The notes below the pieces were generated by a model. The model ran no database searches, was not told where the DNA came from, and was given only the letters and a program-made list of their open reading frames with translations. A stretch of 64,000 bases of DNA, taken from JABAAI01 sp965242745. Its GTDB lineage: Bacteria; Spirochaetota; Leptospiria; Leptospirales; Leptonemataceae. The stretch's first letter is position 1, and each line of letters starts with the position of its first letter. Positions 25,214-34,464 of the stretch are shown piece after piece. A program made the translations under genes and the position numbers. The DNA lies in contig CBDETG010000034.1 of NCBI GenBank assembly GCA_965242745.1, positions 1 to 64,000 of the forward strand. The letters run 5' to 3'.

Positions 25214-25715
25214 TCATTACTTCATTATTGATATCACAAGCAATTTTTCTTCGTTTATCTTTGTAAAAAAAGTCTGTACTATCTATTTCACTATGCACTG
25301 ACGCAAAGTCATTTCGTATTGCCGTAAGCGCCTTTGCATAAAAGCTCACATCAAAATCATAGTCAGAACGAATGTCACAATGTAATGCGTCCATTTTCAT
25401 ACGTATCTTTGATAAATCTTTACTTATTGATTTCCATAGATTTGCCTTCTCATTAAACCGCAAAAATTGTATTAACGTAAGTAATATACTAACGACAGAG
25501 ATGGTACTTCCAACCCAATTTGGGAAAGGAAACATATTAGATGCAAATACGCCAGTTAACGAAAAAACTATGAAAGAGGTTGTAAAAAATGTTACACGAG
25601 CCCACTTTTGCGTTATTTTTTCCGCCAAAATTTGAAAAAATGATACATCATAATGTAGATTTGCCGCTTCTTGCCATAGCTGCTCACGTCTAAACTCGTC
25701 TCTTTCCCCGCTCAT
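25161..25715 (-). CDS. Two-helix membrane protein, SLATT-like
   Basis: 184 residues. A charged N-terminus (RDEFRREQLWQEAANLHYDVSFF) precedes two adjacent membrane helices at about 40-62 and 68-88 (VTFFTTSFIVFSLTGVFA, VGSTISVVSILLTLIQFL). A long cytoplasmic helical tail follows, with SFYAKALTAIRNDFASVHSEI. This architecture matches SLATT domain proteins, proposed pore-forming effectors in nucleotide-signal (SMODS/CBASS-like) immunity, but the assignment rests on layout alone. No nucleotidyltransferase is adjacent. It may form a stand-alone two-gene unit with the proline-rich frame. Confidence 0.6.
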   Translation of the reverse strand: MSGERDEFRREQLWQEAANLHYDVSFFQILAEKITQKWARVTFFTTSFIVFSLTGVFASNMFPFPNWVGSTISVVSILLTLIQFLRFNEKANLWKSISKDLSKIRMKMDALHCDIRSDYDFDVSFYAKALTAIRNDFASVHSEIDSTDFFYKDKRRKIACDINNEVMNGYYGRETTTKATKTTA

Positions 25716-25883
25716 AATTTTTTCACGAACTTAAAATCTGCCCCCAGTCCTCCTTATACAAATACATATTGATGCGGAAGCTAAGATCAGATAATAATAA
25801 CGTTTCAAATATACGGGAAGTTGTCAAGCGATTCCCAACAGTATTTTATTGACAAATAAAACTTTCTTTGCTTACTTGGTAAA

Positions 25884-27197
25884 ATGCGCTTAGGTAATAT
25901 GAAGATTGCGTGCGTTTTAGGGGCGAATGGCTCTATGGGCGCAGGCTGTGCCGCTATTTTGGCTGCTTTTGGCTCTATGAAAGTCTATATGCTGGCGCGG
26001 GACAAAGATAAAGCAAAGCGGGGCATGAAAGCTGCTGTGCGATCCGTGCGTTCTGAGACTTTAGAGCAGCGTATGGAAGCCGGCTCTTACGATGAGGACC
26101 TTGAAAAAGCAGTAGCCCAAAGTGATTGGGTCTTTGAGTGTGTAGCAGAGTCCTACGACATCAAGGAGAATATCAATAGGCGCATTAACCAGGCAAGGCG
26201 GCCGGGCACTTTACTATCCACAGTCACTTCGGGCTTGTCTATCAAGCGCCTTGCGTCTTGTTTTGATGAAGACGGCAGAAAGCATTACTACGGCACTCAT
26301 TTTTTTAATCCCCCCTATAAGCTGACACTTTGCGAGCTTGTAAGCCATCCTGAAAATGATCCCGAATATACGCAGGCTCTCAGTCAATATTTAAGAACAA
26401 GGCTTATGCGTCACGTCATCATAACGAATGACACGCCTGCCTTTGCTGGGAATCGTATAGGCTTTCAGATGATGAATGAAGCAGCGCAGCTAGCAGAGCA
26501 ATATCAGGATCAAGGCGGGATTTATCTCTTGGACAGCCTGCTTGGCCCCTATACGGGGCGCGCCATGAGCCCTCTTGCCACTATTGACCTGGTAGGACTT
26601 GATGTGCATAAAGCCATTGTAGATAATATCTATGAGAATACAAAAGACGCTGCCCATAATACCTTCCGTCTCCCTGCCTATATGCAAAAACTTATTGCAA
26701 AGGGCTTTCTTGGAAACAAAAGCGGCAAGGGCTTGTACTGCTCACGGCAAAAAGAGGATGGGGAAAAAGAGCGCCAAGTCTATCACATTACGAAAGACTC
26801 TTATGAAGCTTATCCAAGTATTGAGATTCCCTTCAAGAAAGAAATGATACAGGCCATACGTAATGCGGACTATCAAGGAGGGATAGAGATTTTCAAATCA
26901 GCAAAGGGCCTCGAAGCCGATCTGCTGCGCCGCCTTATCGCCAGGTATATATCTTATAGCTTTTCCTTAATACCAGAGGTCACAGATCAACAGGGCATAG
27001 ATACGGCAATGGGCTTTGGTTTTAGCTGTCTTGCGCCCTCTGCATGGGTAGACCTGCTTGGCGGGCCAGAGGAAAGCTGCCGCTTCCTTGAAAAGCACAA
27101 TATGCCCATCCCGCCTTTTTTTGAAGATTGTCCCGAAGGGAAATTCTACAAGCTCCAAGACAGCCTTGATTACCGCTCGCTTTTTCGCGCTGCCTGA
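25884..27197 (+). CDS. 3-hydroxyacyl-CoA dehydrogenase
   Basis: 437 residues. NAD-binding VLGANGSMGAGCAAILAAFG at the N-terminus, then STVTSGLSIKRLAS, HYYGTHFFNPPYKLTLCELV (with the catalytic His and the FNP motif) and NDTPAFAGNRIGFQMMNEA, as in FadB/FadN-type dehydrogenases. It would oxidise L-3-hydroxyacyl-CoA with NAD in beta-oxidation. No hydratase domain is fused. A tRNA-Val gene follows closely. The crotonase gene at 20333-21130 could supply the preceding step. Start at ATG 25884; ATG 25899 is also possible. Confidence 0.92.
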   Translation: MRLGNMKIACVLGANGSMGAGCAAILAAFGSMKVYMLARDKDKAKRGMKAAVRSVRSETLEQRMEAGSYDEDLEKAVAQSDWVFECVAESYDIKENINRRINQARRPGTLLSTVTSGLSIKRLASCFDEDGRKHYYGTHFFNPPYKLTLCELVSHPENDPEYTQALSQYLRTRLMRHVIITNDTPAFAGNRIGFQMMNEAAQLAEQYQDQGGIYLLDSLLGPYTGRAMSPLATIDLVGLDVHKAIVDNIYENTKDAAHNTFRLPAYMQKLIAKGFLGNKSGKGLYCSRQKEDGEKERQVYHITKDSYEAYPSIEIPFKKEMIQAIRNADYQGGIEIFKSAKGLEADLLRRLIARYISYSFSLIPEVTDQQGIDTAMGFGFSCLAPSAWVDLLGGPEESCRFLEKHNMPIPPFFEDCPEGKFYKLQDSLDYRSLFRAA

Positions 27198-27236
27198 AAG
27201 GCGCGTTCTTAGACTTTCGTTCTTGTCCTAGAGAAG

Positions 27237-27310
27237 GGGGGCTTAGCTCAGTTGGTTAGAGTGTTGCTTTGACATGGCAAAGGTCACTGGTTCGATCCCA
27301 GTAGCTCCCA
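27237..27310 (+). tRNA. tRNA-Val (anticodon GAC)
   Basis: Acceptor GGGGGCT (27237-27243) pairs with AGCTCCC (27303-27309), one G-T pair; discriminator A at 27310. The anticodon arm TTGCT/GGCAA encloses TTGACAT, with anticodon GAC at 27271-27273. The T loop GGTTCGATCC is standard. CCA is not encoded. It lies 39 bases after the hydroxyacyl-CoA dehydrogenase stop. Confidence 0.95.
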
Positions 27311-27380
27311 AGCATAAGATAAGGGCGGGCATGGAAGGCCTGATACAAGCTGCGCATCTTTTCTGGCCCGCAATCCTTTC

Positions 27381-28568
27381 TCAATCTACCAAAAGCTGAG
27401 GCATAAGAACCAGATCATTACGGTGCACAAGCTCCCGTCTTAACCAAGCATGCTCCTTTTTTCTTTGTTCCAAAGTTTTCTTTTTGGCCTGCAAGGCCAG
27501 CCATGCCATAAGCTCACGGTAGTGGTAATTGACTATGCCTCTTCCAATAGCTCTGCCCTGCTCATCTTCTATCTGTACAACCTCCCCAGCCCAAAAACGG
27601 CCTTTGGCAGAGCGCAAACCCACAGCCAACAAAGAGGCCCCCTGCTCCTCTAAAGCTCTGGCCGCGCCCGTATCTATCACAAGCGTGCCGCGCGTGCGGG
27701 AAAAAAGCAGCCATTTCTTGCGCGCGCTCAGAGCAGTGGGCTTCCCCGCCGGGAACAGCGTCCCTATGTCCTCTCCTTGAAAAAAAGACTGCAGCACGCC
27801 CTTATTTTTGCCGGGAAGTATAGCGCAGTGTATACCGCTCATGGCGCATAGCTGGGCTGCATGCAGTTTTGCGCTCATACCGCCGCTGCCGCGCAGCTCA
27901 GGGCCTTTGGCTGCTGCCCAATGTTCAGGAAGAATTTTCTCTATAAAAGCAATACGCCTCTTGTGCAGCAGAAATCCCTCTACGGAGCTGAGAAGCAGGA
28001 GATAGTCCGCATGGAAAAGGGCAGCGCAGGCAGCGCTCAGGAAGTCATTTTCACCAAACTGTAGTTCATCTGTGGCAGTTATATCATTCTCATTGATAAT
28101 AGGTAAAACTTGAAGCCCTAAAAGCTCACTGATGGCGCCTTTCATGTTCAGGTATGCCCTGCGATCACTAAAATCCCGCGCTGTCAAAAGCAGCTGAGCT
28201 ACAGCTATGCCATAGTGGTGAAATATTTTTTGATAAGTCCTCACAAGAGAAGCCTGTCCCAAAGCAGAAAGGGCCTGACGCCTATGCAGGTTATTTTGCT
28301 TCTTTTCTGTTTTAGCTGAAGTATAGCCTGCCAGTTCTTTGGAACCAAGATGGACAGCGCCGCTGGAGACAAGCAGAACCGATATGCCCTGAGAGCGAAG
28401 GAGATGCACCCCATAGCAAAGCTCCCAAAGCGCATCATGATCCACAAAATGGACTTCTTGCGCCGCAGCTTTGCTTTCTTCCTTTGCTATAATATTCGTG
28501 CCTACTTTAATTACAACACGTTGGACTTTCCCTGCGCATGGGAGCTGCCTTATAGGATTATGTACCAT
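27381..28568 (-). CDS. proB: Glutamate 5-kinase
   Basis: 395 residues. First step of proline synthesis, phosphorylating glutamate to glutamyl-5-phosphate. The amino-acid kinase domain shows RVVIKVGTNIIA, VLLVSSGAVHLGSKEL, QLLLTARDFSDRRAYLN, IINENDITATDELQFGENDFLSA and LRGSGGMSAKLHAAQLC. The C-terminal part from about residue 290 (GTLVIDTGAARALEEQGASLL) is the PUA RNA-binding-like domain found in many ProBs. It lies downstream of obgE on the same strand, the obgE-proB order known from several lineages. proA is not in the window. Confidence 0.95.
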   Translation of the reverse strand: MVHNPIRQLPCAGKVQRVVIKVGTNIIAKEESKAAAQEVHFVDHDALWELCYGVHLLRSQGISVLLVSSGAVHLGSKELAGYTSAKTEKKQNNLHRRQALSALGQASLVRTYQKIFHHYGIAVAQLLLTARDFSDRRAYLNMKGAISELLGLQVLPIINENDITATDELQFGENDFLSAACAALFHADYLLLLSSVEGFLLHKRRIAFIEKILPEHWAAAKGPELRGSGGMSAKLHAAQLCAMSGIHCAILPGKNKGVLQSFFQGEDIGTLFPAGKPTALSARKKWLLFSRTRGTLVIDTGAARALEEQGASLLAVGLRSAKGRFWAGEVVQIEDEQGRAIGRGIVNYHYRELMAWLALQAKKKTLEQRKKEHAWLRRELVHRNDLVLMPQLLVD

Positions 28569-28683
28569 ACTATAAGCTGCAGCTTAGGGCGCAGGCAAGG
28601 CAGGCCGCTGCAGCAGCTTGAAACATTCGCAAAAAGCCTTGTTGCGAGACTGCCTAAATAAGGGCCTAGTTTTGAGACCGGCT

Positions 28684-29756
28684 CTAAGAATTTTGCAAGT
28701 CTTGCTCAGCTTGGCTTGCCTCAGGGAAAAAAGCAAAAAGCTGCTCCACTAAACTGTCGAGGCCCTGCCTTTCTTTAGCTGAGATAAAAAGGACGCGGGG
28801 GGGCGGGGAATTAGGCCAAAGCTCCCTTGCCTGAAGTCTGCTTTGTATCTCCTCCTGGAGAGCTTTATCGTAATCTATGAGATCACATTTGTTAATGGCA
28901 AGCAGGCTCTTCTTTTGCAGCAACTCTTTTTTGTAGCTGCGTAATTCTTCCTGCAAAAGCTGCAGCTCTTCTTCAAAGGAAAAACGTTCTCCATCAAGGA
29001 GATAGACGATAGCATGCACGCGTTCCATGTGTTTTAGAAAAGACAGCCCCAAGCCCTGCCCGCAGCTTGCTCCTTTGATAATGCCGGGGATATCCGCCAG
29101 ATATAAGCGGCGATGATCTTCATTACGCACAAGACCTATATTAGGCAGAAGCGTGGTAAAGGGATAAGATGCGATTTTGCCCTTTTTCTCTGATAAGGCG
29201 GCAACTAAGCTTGTTTTCCCTGCGTTTGGCATGCCTGCTAAGCCCACGTCCGCCAGAAGTTTTAGGCGCAAAGTAAGTATCGCTTCCTCTCCCGGCTCTC
29301 CCGGCTGCGCATATTCCGGCTTTTGTCGCGTGGCTGTAGCAAAGTTATGATTCCCCAAACCGCCCTGGCCTCCTTTAGCAGCAAGGCACAAGGCGCCAGA
29401 CTCGTCCAAATCCGCTATATGTTCTTCTATTATGGCATCCGGCTGGTCGTGGGATGCTTTTCTTTTGATGACTTCCGTGCCTAGGGGAACGTAGAGCTGC
29501 AGTGACTTCCCGTTTTGCCCGCTTTGCTTTCTGGAGCGGCCGTCCTGGCCCTTAGAGGCTTTGTAGCGCTTTTGTCTTAAGAGTTTTGCCAGAGTGTTTA
29601 AAGAAGGGTGGGAACATAAATATACATCCCCCCCCCTGCCCCCGTTGCCTCCATCTGGTCCACCCAAAGGCCTGTATTTTTCTCTGGCAAAACTTAGGCA
29701 ACCCTTCCCCCCCTGCCACCATGAATATGGATTTGCACCTCGTCAACAAACTTCAT
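28684..29756 (-). CDS. obgE: GTPase Obg, broken by one base in a G run
   Basis: Ribosome-associated GTPase for 50S assembly and stress control. From ATG 29756 the protein begins MKFVDEVQIHIHGG, a normal Obg start, but the seven-base C run at 29707-29713 (G on the coding strand) shifts the frame to an early stop. With eight Gs it continues KGCLSFAREKYRPLGGPDGG and joins the long open frame that ends at 28684. Downstream: glycine-rich Obg domain, G1 GMPNAGKTSL, G3 ADIPGIIKGA, G4 NKCD, G5 SAK, about 358 residues in total. The C-terminus lacks a clear extra domain. Obg is essential in tested bacteria, so a sequencing error or slippage is more likely than loss. Confidence 0.92.
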
Positions 29757-29820
29757 TGGACACCTGAAGAAAAGAGCCGGCAATAGACGGGATTAGAACG
29801 CAAAGCACAAGGGCTCTCAT

Positions 29821-31392
29821 CTACTCCTTTTGGAGCACGCTCAGCAGTTTTTCAGGGCTCTCGGGATCACTTTTAGCCTCTGTTGCTATGTTTTTCAGGG
29901 CTGTGATGTCGATGAGCTTTGCATCGAAAGCTGCCAGCGCCATCTCCCAGCCCTGCCCGCATAAAAGAGGCCGGCATACAAGATCGCTTTTTTCATATAA
30001 TTCTCTCAAAGATGGCGGGAGGGCAAAGCAAATCAACTCATCCATGTATTTTTGGTCAAAAGGCCTGGCGCTGGCTGCGTTCTGGCCGGCTGCTTTTTTA
30101 TCTTTGTCGGCTCCCTTAGCTGCATGGTTGATCCACACAGCAGATACAGGGTTTACAGAGCCATGCAGCCTGCTATTTTCCTGACTTAGCCGGAATACCT
30201 TTGCTGCAGTCTCAGGAGTAATCACTTCTCTGCCAAGAAAGCGCATATCCCGCAGGTAGGCTCTCAGCTCCTTTGCAGACAATATCTTCTGCACAAAGAA
30301 CTGGTATAAAGTAAATACAAAAAAGTCACTATCCGTATTATCGCCCACAAGTATCTCCCTTGCTCCAGTCGGCTGCATCAATCGATTTTGTAAAAGCATT
30401 TCCAGCTTATAGCCTACGTTATCAATAAAGGAATAGACATGCGTGCTGACATATTTAGCCATCGCTTCCAAAAAAGAACGCAGATCACCCTTGAGATACT
30501 TAGGGAAGCCGGAGCTCAATTCCCAGAGCTTTCCTCCTATCTTGCTAAAAAAACCTATAAGATCGATATATTTCAGATAGACAGCGTCAAAGCGCATATT
30601 GCTTTGCGCAAAAAAACTAAACATAGTGCGATAAAAGCAATGAGGAGATGCAGAAAGCAGGAAAAAGGCTTTGGCCCCTGTTTCACAACGACTCAGCTCT
30701 CTATAAAGAGCCGGCATCCCATTGATAAATTGCTTGTCTTTAGGCCGATCCAGGAGCGTAGCTGCAAGGGATAAATATTCACCTATGGGAGTGCGCACCA
30801 AGCTTTGATCCAAATCTGAAATTAACACGTGCCCTTGAAAATCCGCTTCCAGGACGTGGAGTTTCCCATAACCCACGCAAATATTACTCTGCAAGGTTTG
30901 CTTATTTCTTTTACGAAGGTACTGCAAGTCCTTTAGGCTTTGGCGTAAAGAGGCAATTTTTACTAAAGTAATGCGCAATACATAGAAAGAACTTTGGAGA
31001 TCCGCATCCAAAGGACAGGAAAAAAACCCATTTGCATCCGTGCGGAATTCAGGTGAACAAAAAAGCGCCTTATAGCTTTGCGCCTTGCTTTCATCAAAAT
31101 CCTTCGGCTGAATATCTAAAACCTCTAACTTCAAGATCGCTCCCTGAACAGAAGCAATCATGAGGTCTTCCAAAGGACGTATCCTTTCCTGAGCAGACAG
31201 TGGCAGAGATAAGAAGGGATCCCACTTCTCTTCCAGGTCTAGGTCTTGCGGAGGAATAGGAAAATCCAGCAGCTGGCCGCAGCATTGCAGGCGTCTGGCT
31301 TGGCCGCAGGCGCCTTCCATAAGAACAGCCCGGCGGTACTGCGTGGAGCTGTCCTTGAGAACAGACAACATCCTTAATATAGAAGCGGGCAA
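29821..31392 (-). CDS. Phosphatidate phosphatase APP1-like protein (DUF2183)
   Basis: 523 residues. The central region has a HAD-type nucleophile motif HVLISDLDQSLVRTPIGEYL (D193xD195), then FFLLSASPHCFYRTMFSFFA and a C-terminal acidic motif EILVGDNTDSDFFVFTLYQ. This set is characteristic of the APP1/LNS2 phosphatase family that dephosphorylates phosphatidic acid. The usual DxDxT is DLDQS here, so activity should not be assumed. The N-terminal 150 residues are beta-rich and unassigned. No signal peptide is clear. It lies upstream of obgE on the same strand with about 64 bases between. Confidence 0.75.
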   Translation of the reverse strand: MPASILRMLSVLKDSSTQYRRAVLMEGACGQARRLQCCGQLLDFPIPPQDLDLEEKWDPFLSLPLSAQERIRPLEDLMIASVQGAILKLEVLDIQPKDFDESKAQSYKALFCSPEFRTDANGFFSCPLDADLQSSFYVLRITLVKIASLRQSLKDLQYLRKRNKQTLQSNICVGYGKLHVLEADFQGHVLISDLDQSLVRTPIGEYLSLAATLLDRPKDKQFINGMPALYRELSRCETGAKAFFLLSASPHCFYRTMFSFFAQSNMRFDAVYLKYIDLIGFFSKIGGKLWELSSGFPKYLKGDLRSFLEAMAKYVSTHVYSFIDNVGYKLEMLLQNRLMQPTGAREILVGDNTDSDFFVFTLYQFFVQKILSAKELRAYLRDMRFLGREVITPETAAKVFRLSQENSRLHGSVNPVSAVWINHAAKGADKDKKAAGQNAASARPFDQKYMDELICFALPPSLRELYEKSDLVCRPLLCGQGWEMALAAFDAKLIDITALKNIATEAKSDPESPEKLLSVLQKE

Positions 31393-31558
31393 GGGAGCAA
31401 AGTGTCAAGTACTTTAAGGTAAAAGAGTATACAAGCAAAGATCATTTTCTTTTCTAATCTAAGATTTTTCTCATGTATGGGCATAAAAACTTATACAGTT
31501 TTTGATGACACGTAATAAGCGCATGGCTTGGAATAGCTTCTAGTATTCTAAAGAAGAA

Positions 31559-31582
31559 GGCGGGCCTATCTAAAGGCCCGGC
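31559..31582. terminator. Hairpin, possible terminator after the beta-lactamase-like gene
   Basis: GGCGGGCCT (31559-31567) pairs with AGGCCCGGC (31574-31582), one mismatch and a 6-base loop. The run after it is A6 on the plus strand and a broken TTCTTCTTT on the minus strand, so it is imperfect as a terminator in either direction. It follows the stop of the minus-strand gene at 31653. The rest of 31393-31652 shows nothing clear. Confidence 0.35.
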
Positions 31583-31652
31583 AAAAAATTTTAAGTTATC
31601 GGAGCGAAGGCCTATAAGTAAAACACTTAGAGGCCTTCTATAACACATGTTC

Positions 31653-33338
31653 TTATATTTTTTCAGACGTGCTGGGAATTGCAAGTGTTTTTTTCTTCGG
31701 CAATACATGGCACAGCAAGGCTATCAACATTGGCAAAGCAGCAAGCAATCCCAGAGTAATCACGATACTCCAAGCAGAAAACAGCAGAGCTTTGCGTTCA
31801 TAACGCGCTAAGTCCGTATCAAATCCTATAATTTCTCCCTCCTCGTCACGGCGTATTAGGAGCCTCCAGTGGTCCATTTTTACAGCGCCGCGGGCTATAT
31901 AAAGGTCTCTTCGGACAGGATAAAGGCGAACAAAATTTTCCTTTTCCAACAAACTGGATAATTCTATAACATTCCCCACAGGGCGTATTTGGAGCTCATT
32001 GAGAAAATCAAAGCTTTCGTATAATTTTGGCATAACATTGACGGGGCGATAATAGCCCTGCAATTCCTGAGCTGCCTCTGCCTTTGGGGCGATCTCCCGA
32101 AGCTCATTCTCAGAGTTTGCGATTCCATACAAGGCATACAAGTGCGACCTAATTTCATAGAGGGCAAAGAGATCGTTCTTGTTGGATAAAAGCACAGCGC
32201 CCTGCCCTCCTTTGCTGATAAAGGCAAGGCCAGCATAGCCGGGCATGGAATTTTCTATATAAAAGACATCACTTGTGCGCAAATGCGCAGCGCCGCCATC
32301 GACGCTATACAAGACAGGCTTATGAAAAAAAAGGCCGTAGGACGTGCCTCCCAAGTCTTTGTCATATTGAAAATGCTTTTGCAAAAAAAGAGCCTCTACA
32401 GAAGCCGTGTCGCTCTTGGCTTTCTTCCATAACCGTAGAAGAAAACGCGCATATTCCCTGCTTTGGCTGTAGAGTGAAGATGCAGCAGGGAAAGGAAAGT
32501 GCAGCTGAGGCATGGGAAAGTAGCGGCTCTTTGCCTTAGTCTTGGCCTTCCTACTCTGCTTCATTTGCAGGCCCGTCAATGGCTCAGCAAGCCTGTAAGG
32601 CTTTGTACAATATTTGAGCAAAAGACAGCTGCGCATCAGACCTATCTTTTGCAATCGCCTTTGAAAAAGAACAGGGAAGGCCTCGCCCCTAAGCGCCTCA
32701 CTTATTTGCGCAAGATAGGCGTAGTTATAGGACGAAATGCCTATCTCACTTCCCGGCTTGCTTTGCGCATAAAGCGCTTGCCTTATAGAAGGAGAAGCCG
32801 TGTCGGCGCTGCGTATATAAGGGGGAGCCGGCGGCCAGCCAGAAGTCATGTTTAGCAAGTGCCCTAAAGCCAAGCCCTCCCCCTTTTTCACAGCCTTGTT
32901 TTGCACATAAGATAAGACAGCAGCTGCGCCTTTATGAGTCTGAGCAGGGTCCAGCACGGGCACGGGGCTGGCTAAAAATCGCTCCAAGCTTTCACTGCCT
33001 TGCCTTTTTTCCCATAAACTGAGGAGACTTACGTATGCTGTCAAGGGCCAAACCAAATTCCCAGCTTGGAAGAGGCTCTGCGGCCCCACTTTTTCTTTTT
33101 TATTTTGGGAGGCGTAGCCATAGGAGCGCTCCCGCCAAAAACCCGGGCCAAAGAACGTAAGCTGCAGGCCTGGCACGGCTCTTTTTTCTAGTATGGCGGG
33201 AATCTTCTCATCTAAGAAGTCATCCCAATGCTCTGGGTTTATGGCTTTGGAATGCTTTTTTAGGCCTTGCTTGTAAGGCTGAGCAGAGAGCGCAGCAAGC
33301 GTGCAAGCAAAGACGCAGAGGCAGGAGTATAGGCGCAT
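31653..33338 (-). CDS. Beta-lactamase/class C-like protein with lost catalytic motif and C-terminal membrane helix
   Basis: 561 residues. Signal peptide (SCLCVFACTLAALSAQ). The body resembles the serine beta-lactamase/penicillin-binding family: AVPGLQLTFFGPGFWRERSYGYAS, then SLFQAGNLVWPLTAYVSLLSL and LGHLLNMTSGWP. At the position of the nucleophile SxxK the sequence reads AGNLVW, so both the serine and lysine are missing. SSYNYAYLAQISEAL is a degenerate YxN box. A C-terminal helix (SAWSIVITLGLLAALPMLIALL) anchors it. It is probably a catalytically dead envelope protein that binds peptide or peptidoglycan. It ends a few bases from pyrE, on the same strand. Confidence 0.7.
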   Translation of the reverse strand: MRLYSCLCVFACTLAALSAQPYKQGLKKHSKAINPEHWDDFLDEKIPAILEKRAVPGLQLTFFGPGFWRERSYGYASQNKKEKVGPQSLFQAGNLVWPLTAYVSLLSLWEKRQGSESLERFLASPVPVLDPAQTHKGAAAVLSYVQNKAVKKGEGLALGHLLNMTSGWPPAPPYIRSADTASPSIRQALYAQSKPGSEIGISSYNYAYLAQISEALRGEAFPVLFQRRLQKIGLMRSCLLLKYCTKPYRLAEPLTGLQMKQSRKAKTKAKSRYFPMPQLHFPFPAASSLYSQSREYARFLLRLWKKAKSDTASVEALFLQKHFQYDKDLGGTSYGLFFHKPVLYSVDGGAAHLRTSDVFYIENSMPGYAGLAFISKGGQGAVLLSNKNDLFALYEIRSHLYALYGIANSENELREIAPKAEAAQELQGYYRPVNVMPKLYESFDFLNELQIRPVGNVIELSSLLEKENFVRLYPVRRDLYIARGAVKMDHWRLLIRRDEEGEIIGFDTDLARYERKALLFSAWSIVITLGLLAALPMLIALLCHVLPKKKTLAIPSTSEKI

Positions 33339-33343
33339 AGAGT

Positions 33344-33925
33344 CTACCTGAAATCCTTTGCCTGCAGCAAACTTGCTAAGCTGATGCCTTCTTTAGCGAG
33401 GGCTTCCTTTGCCCCTTCCTGTCTGTCTATAATACTAATGCAATAGCGCACCCGAAAACCTGCAGAGCGAAAAGCTGCCGCTGCCGCCAAAGAAGAGGAG
33501 CCTGTAGTAAGCGTGTCATCCACAAGCAGGACTTCTTCTACCTCCTGTGGGAGAAATTCAGCTTCTACCTGCTTTGCTATGCCGTGCCCTTTGCTCTGCT
33601 TGCGGACAATGGCAGGATACACAAGCTCGCCCGCATCCAAGTAGGCAAAGCTCAATGCGTATGCAATAGGGTCAGCTCCCAAAGTCATGCCGCCCACAGC
33701 ACGGGGAAGGGGCAGGCCATGTTCTGGAATAAGCTCATCACGCATGGCTTCCGCTACAAGTTTGAGGCGCGTAGGATAAAGGCTGAGTTTTTTACAATTA
33801 TAGTAATGCTGGGACCTTTTTCCTGAAGCCAGAAGAAAGCCTTCTTTACGAAACTGGTAGACATGCTCCTTTGCCAAAGCTAAAAGCTGCCGGCGCAAGG
33901 GGCCCATGCCAGAGGATGCTTTCAT
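33344..33925 (-). CDS. pyrE: Orotate phosphoribosyltransferase
   Basis: 193 residues. Converts orotate and PRPP to orotidine 5'-phosphate in pyrimidine synthesis. It shows FLLASGKRSQHYYNCKKLSL, PRAVGGMTLGADPIAYALSF, VYPAIVRKQSKGHG and the PRPP motif EEVLLVDDTLTTGSSSLAAA. Its start overlaps the end of the upstream hypothetical gene by 4 bases (ATGA), and the beta-lactamase-like gene follows 5 bases after its stop. A three-gene operon is therefore likely. Confidence 0.95.
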   Translation of the reverse strand: MKASSGMGPLRRQLLALAKEHVYQFRKEGFLLASGKRSQHYYNCKKLSLYPTRLKLVAEAMRDELIPEHGLPLPRAVGGMTLGADPIAYALSFAYLDAGELVYPAIVRKQSKGHGIAKQVEAEFLPQEVEEVLLVDDTLTTGSSSLAAAAAFRSAGFRVRYCISIIDRQEGAKEALAKEGISLASLLQAKDFR

Positions 33926-34410
33926 TCGAGTCTCCCTTTGCTCTGCTTTGCTTTTTTCTTTGATGAGCCTCTGCGCTTTTGCAAGGCCTTTGTCTCTGGC
34001 TTTTCTAAAACAGGCCAGGGCTCAGATTCGTGCTTAGGATCAAGGCGGCCCATGTCTTGCATCTTAAGCTTCACAGCAAAGAGATCATGAAAGAAGCGGC
34101 TGTCCCTAAAGTTTTGGCTAAACACGCGGACTCTGGATAAGGGCTGCGCTCTGGAAGGCGGGTGAAAGATGATCTTGCAGAGGCTACCAGCTGGCAAGAG
34201 CCTCAGGATCATACCTTGCTGACCTTCCTTGCGCTCGTCAAAAACCTTCTCTACGCGAAAGCCCTGCTTCCTGCGTCCCATTTCGTCTAAAAACTCTTGC
34301 AGTATCTGCGCAATGGACTTCTTCGACTCATAGCTGCGCCATTCTGCAAGGAGAGGGCTCCAGCAGACAAAAGACAAAAAGGCAAAGCAACAGAAATGTT
34401 TTTGCATCAT
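33922..34410 (-). CDS. Exported basic hypothetical protein
   Basis: 162 residues with a signal peptide (FCCFAFLSFVCWSPLLAEW). The mature part has QILQEFLDEMGRRKQGFRVEKVF and an FRDSRFFHDLFAVKLKMQDMG segment and ends in a lysine-rich tail (RRGSSKKKAKQSKGRLE). No known domain recognised. Translationally coupled to pyrE by an ATGA overlap, though a functional link is doubtful. Confidence 0.65.
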   Translation of the reverse strand: MMQKHFCCFAFLSFVCWSPLLAEWRSYESKKSIAQILQEFLDEMGRRKQGFRVEKVFDERKEGQQGMILRLLPAGSLCKIIFHPPSRAQPLSRVRVFSQNFRDSRFFHDLFAVKLKMQDMGRLDPKHESEPWPVLEKPETKALQKRRGSSKKKAKQSKGRLE

Positions 34411-34464
34411 CCAAGCAAAGAAGCGCTGGGAAAGCCGCCGTACTAAAAAAGACGCTCTGCCGGA

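Noticed and set aside
25849..25885. Promoter for the hydroxyacyl-CoA dehydrogenase (TTGACA)
   Set aside because: The best -10 (TAAAAT) is 25 bases away, too far, and the correctly spaced hexamer TTACTT is poor.
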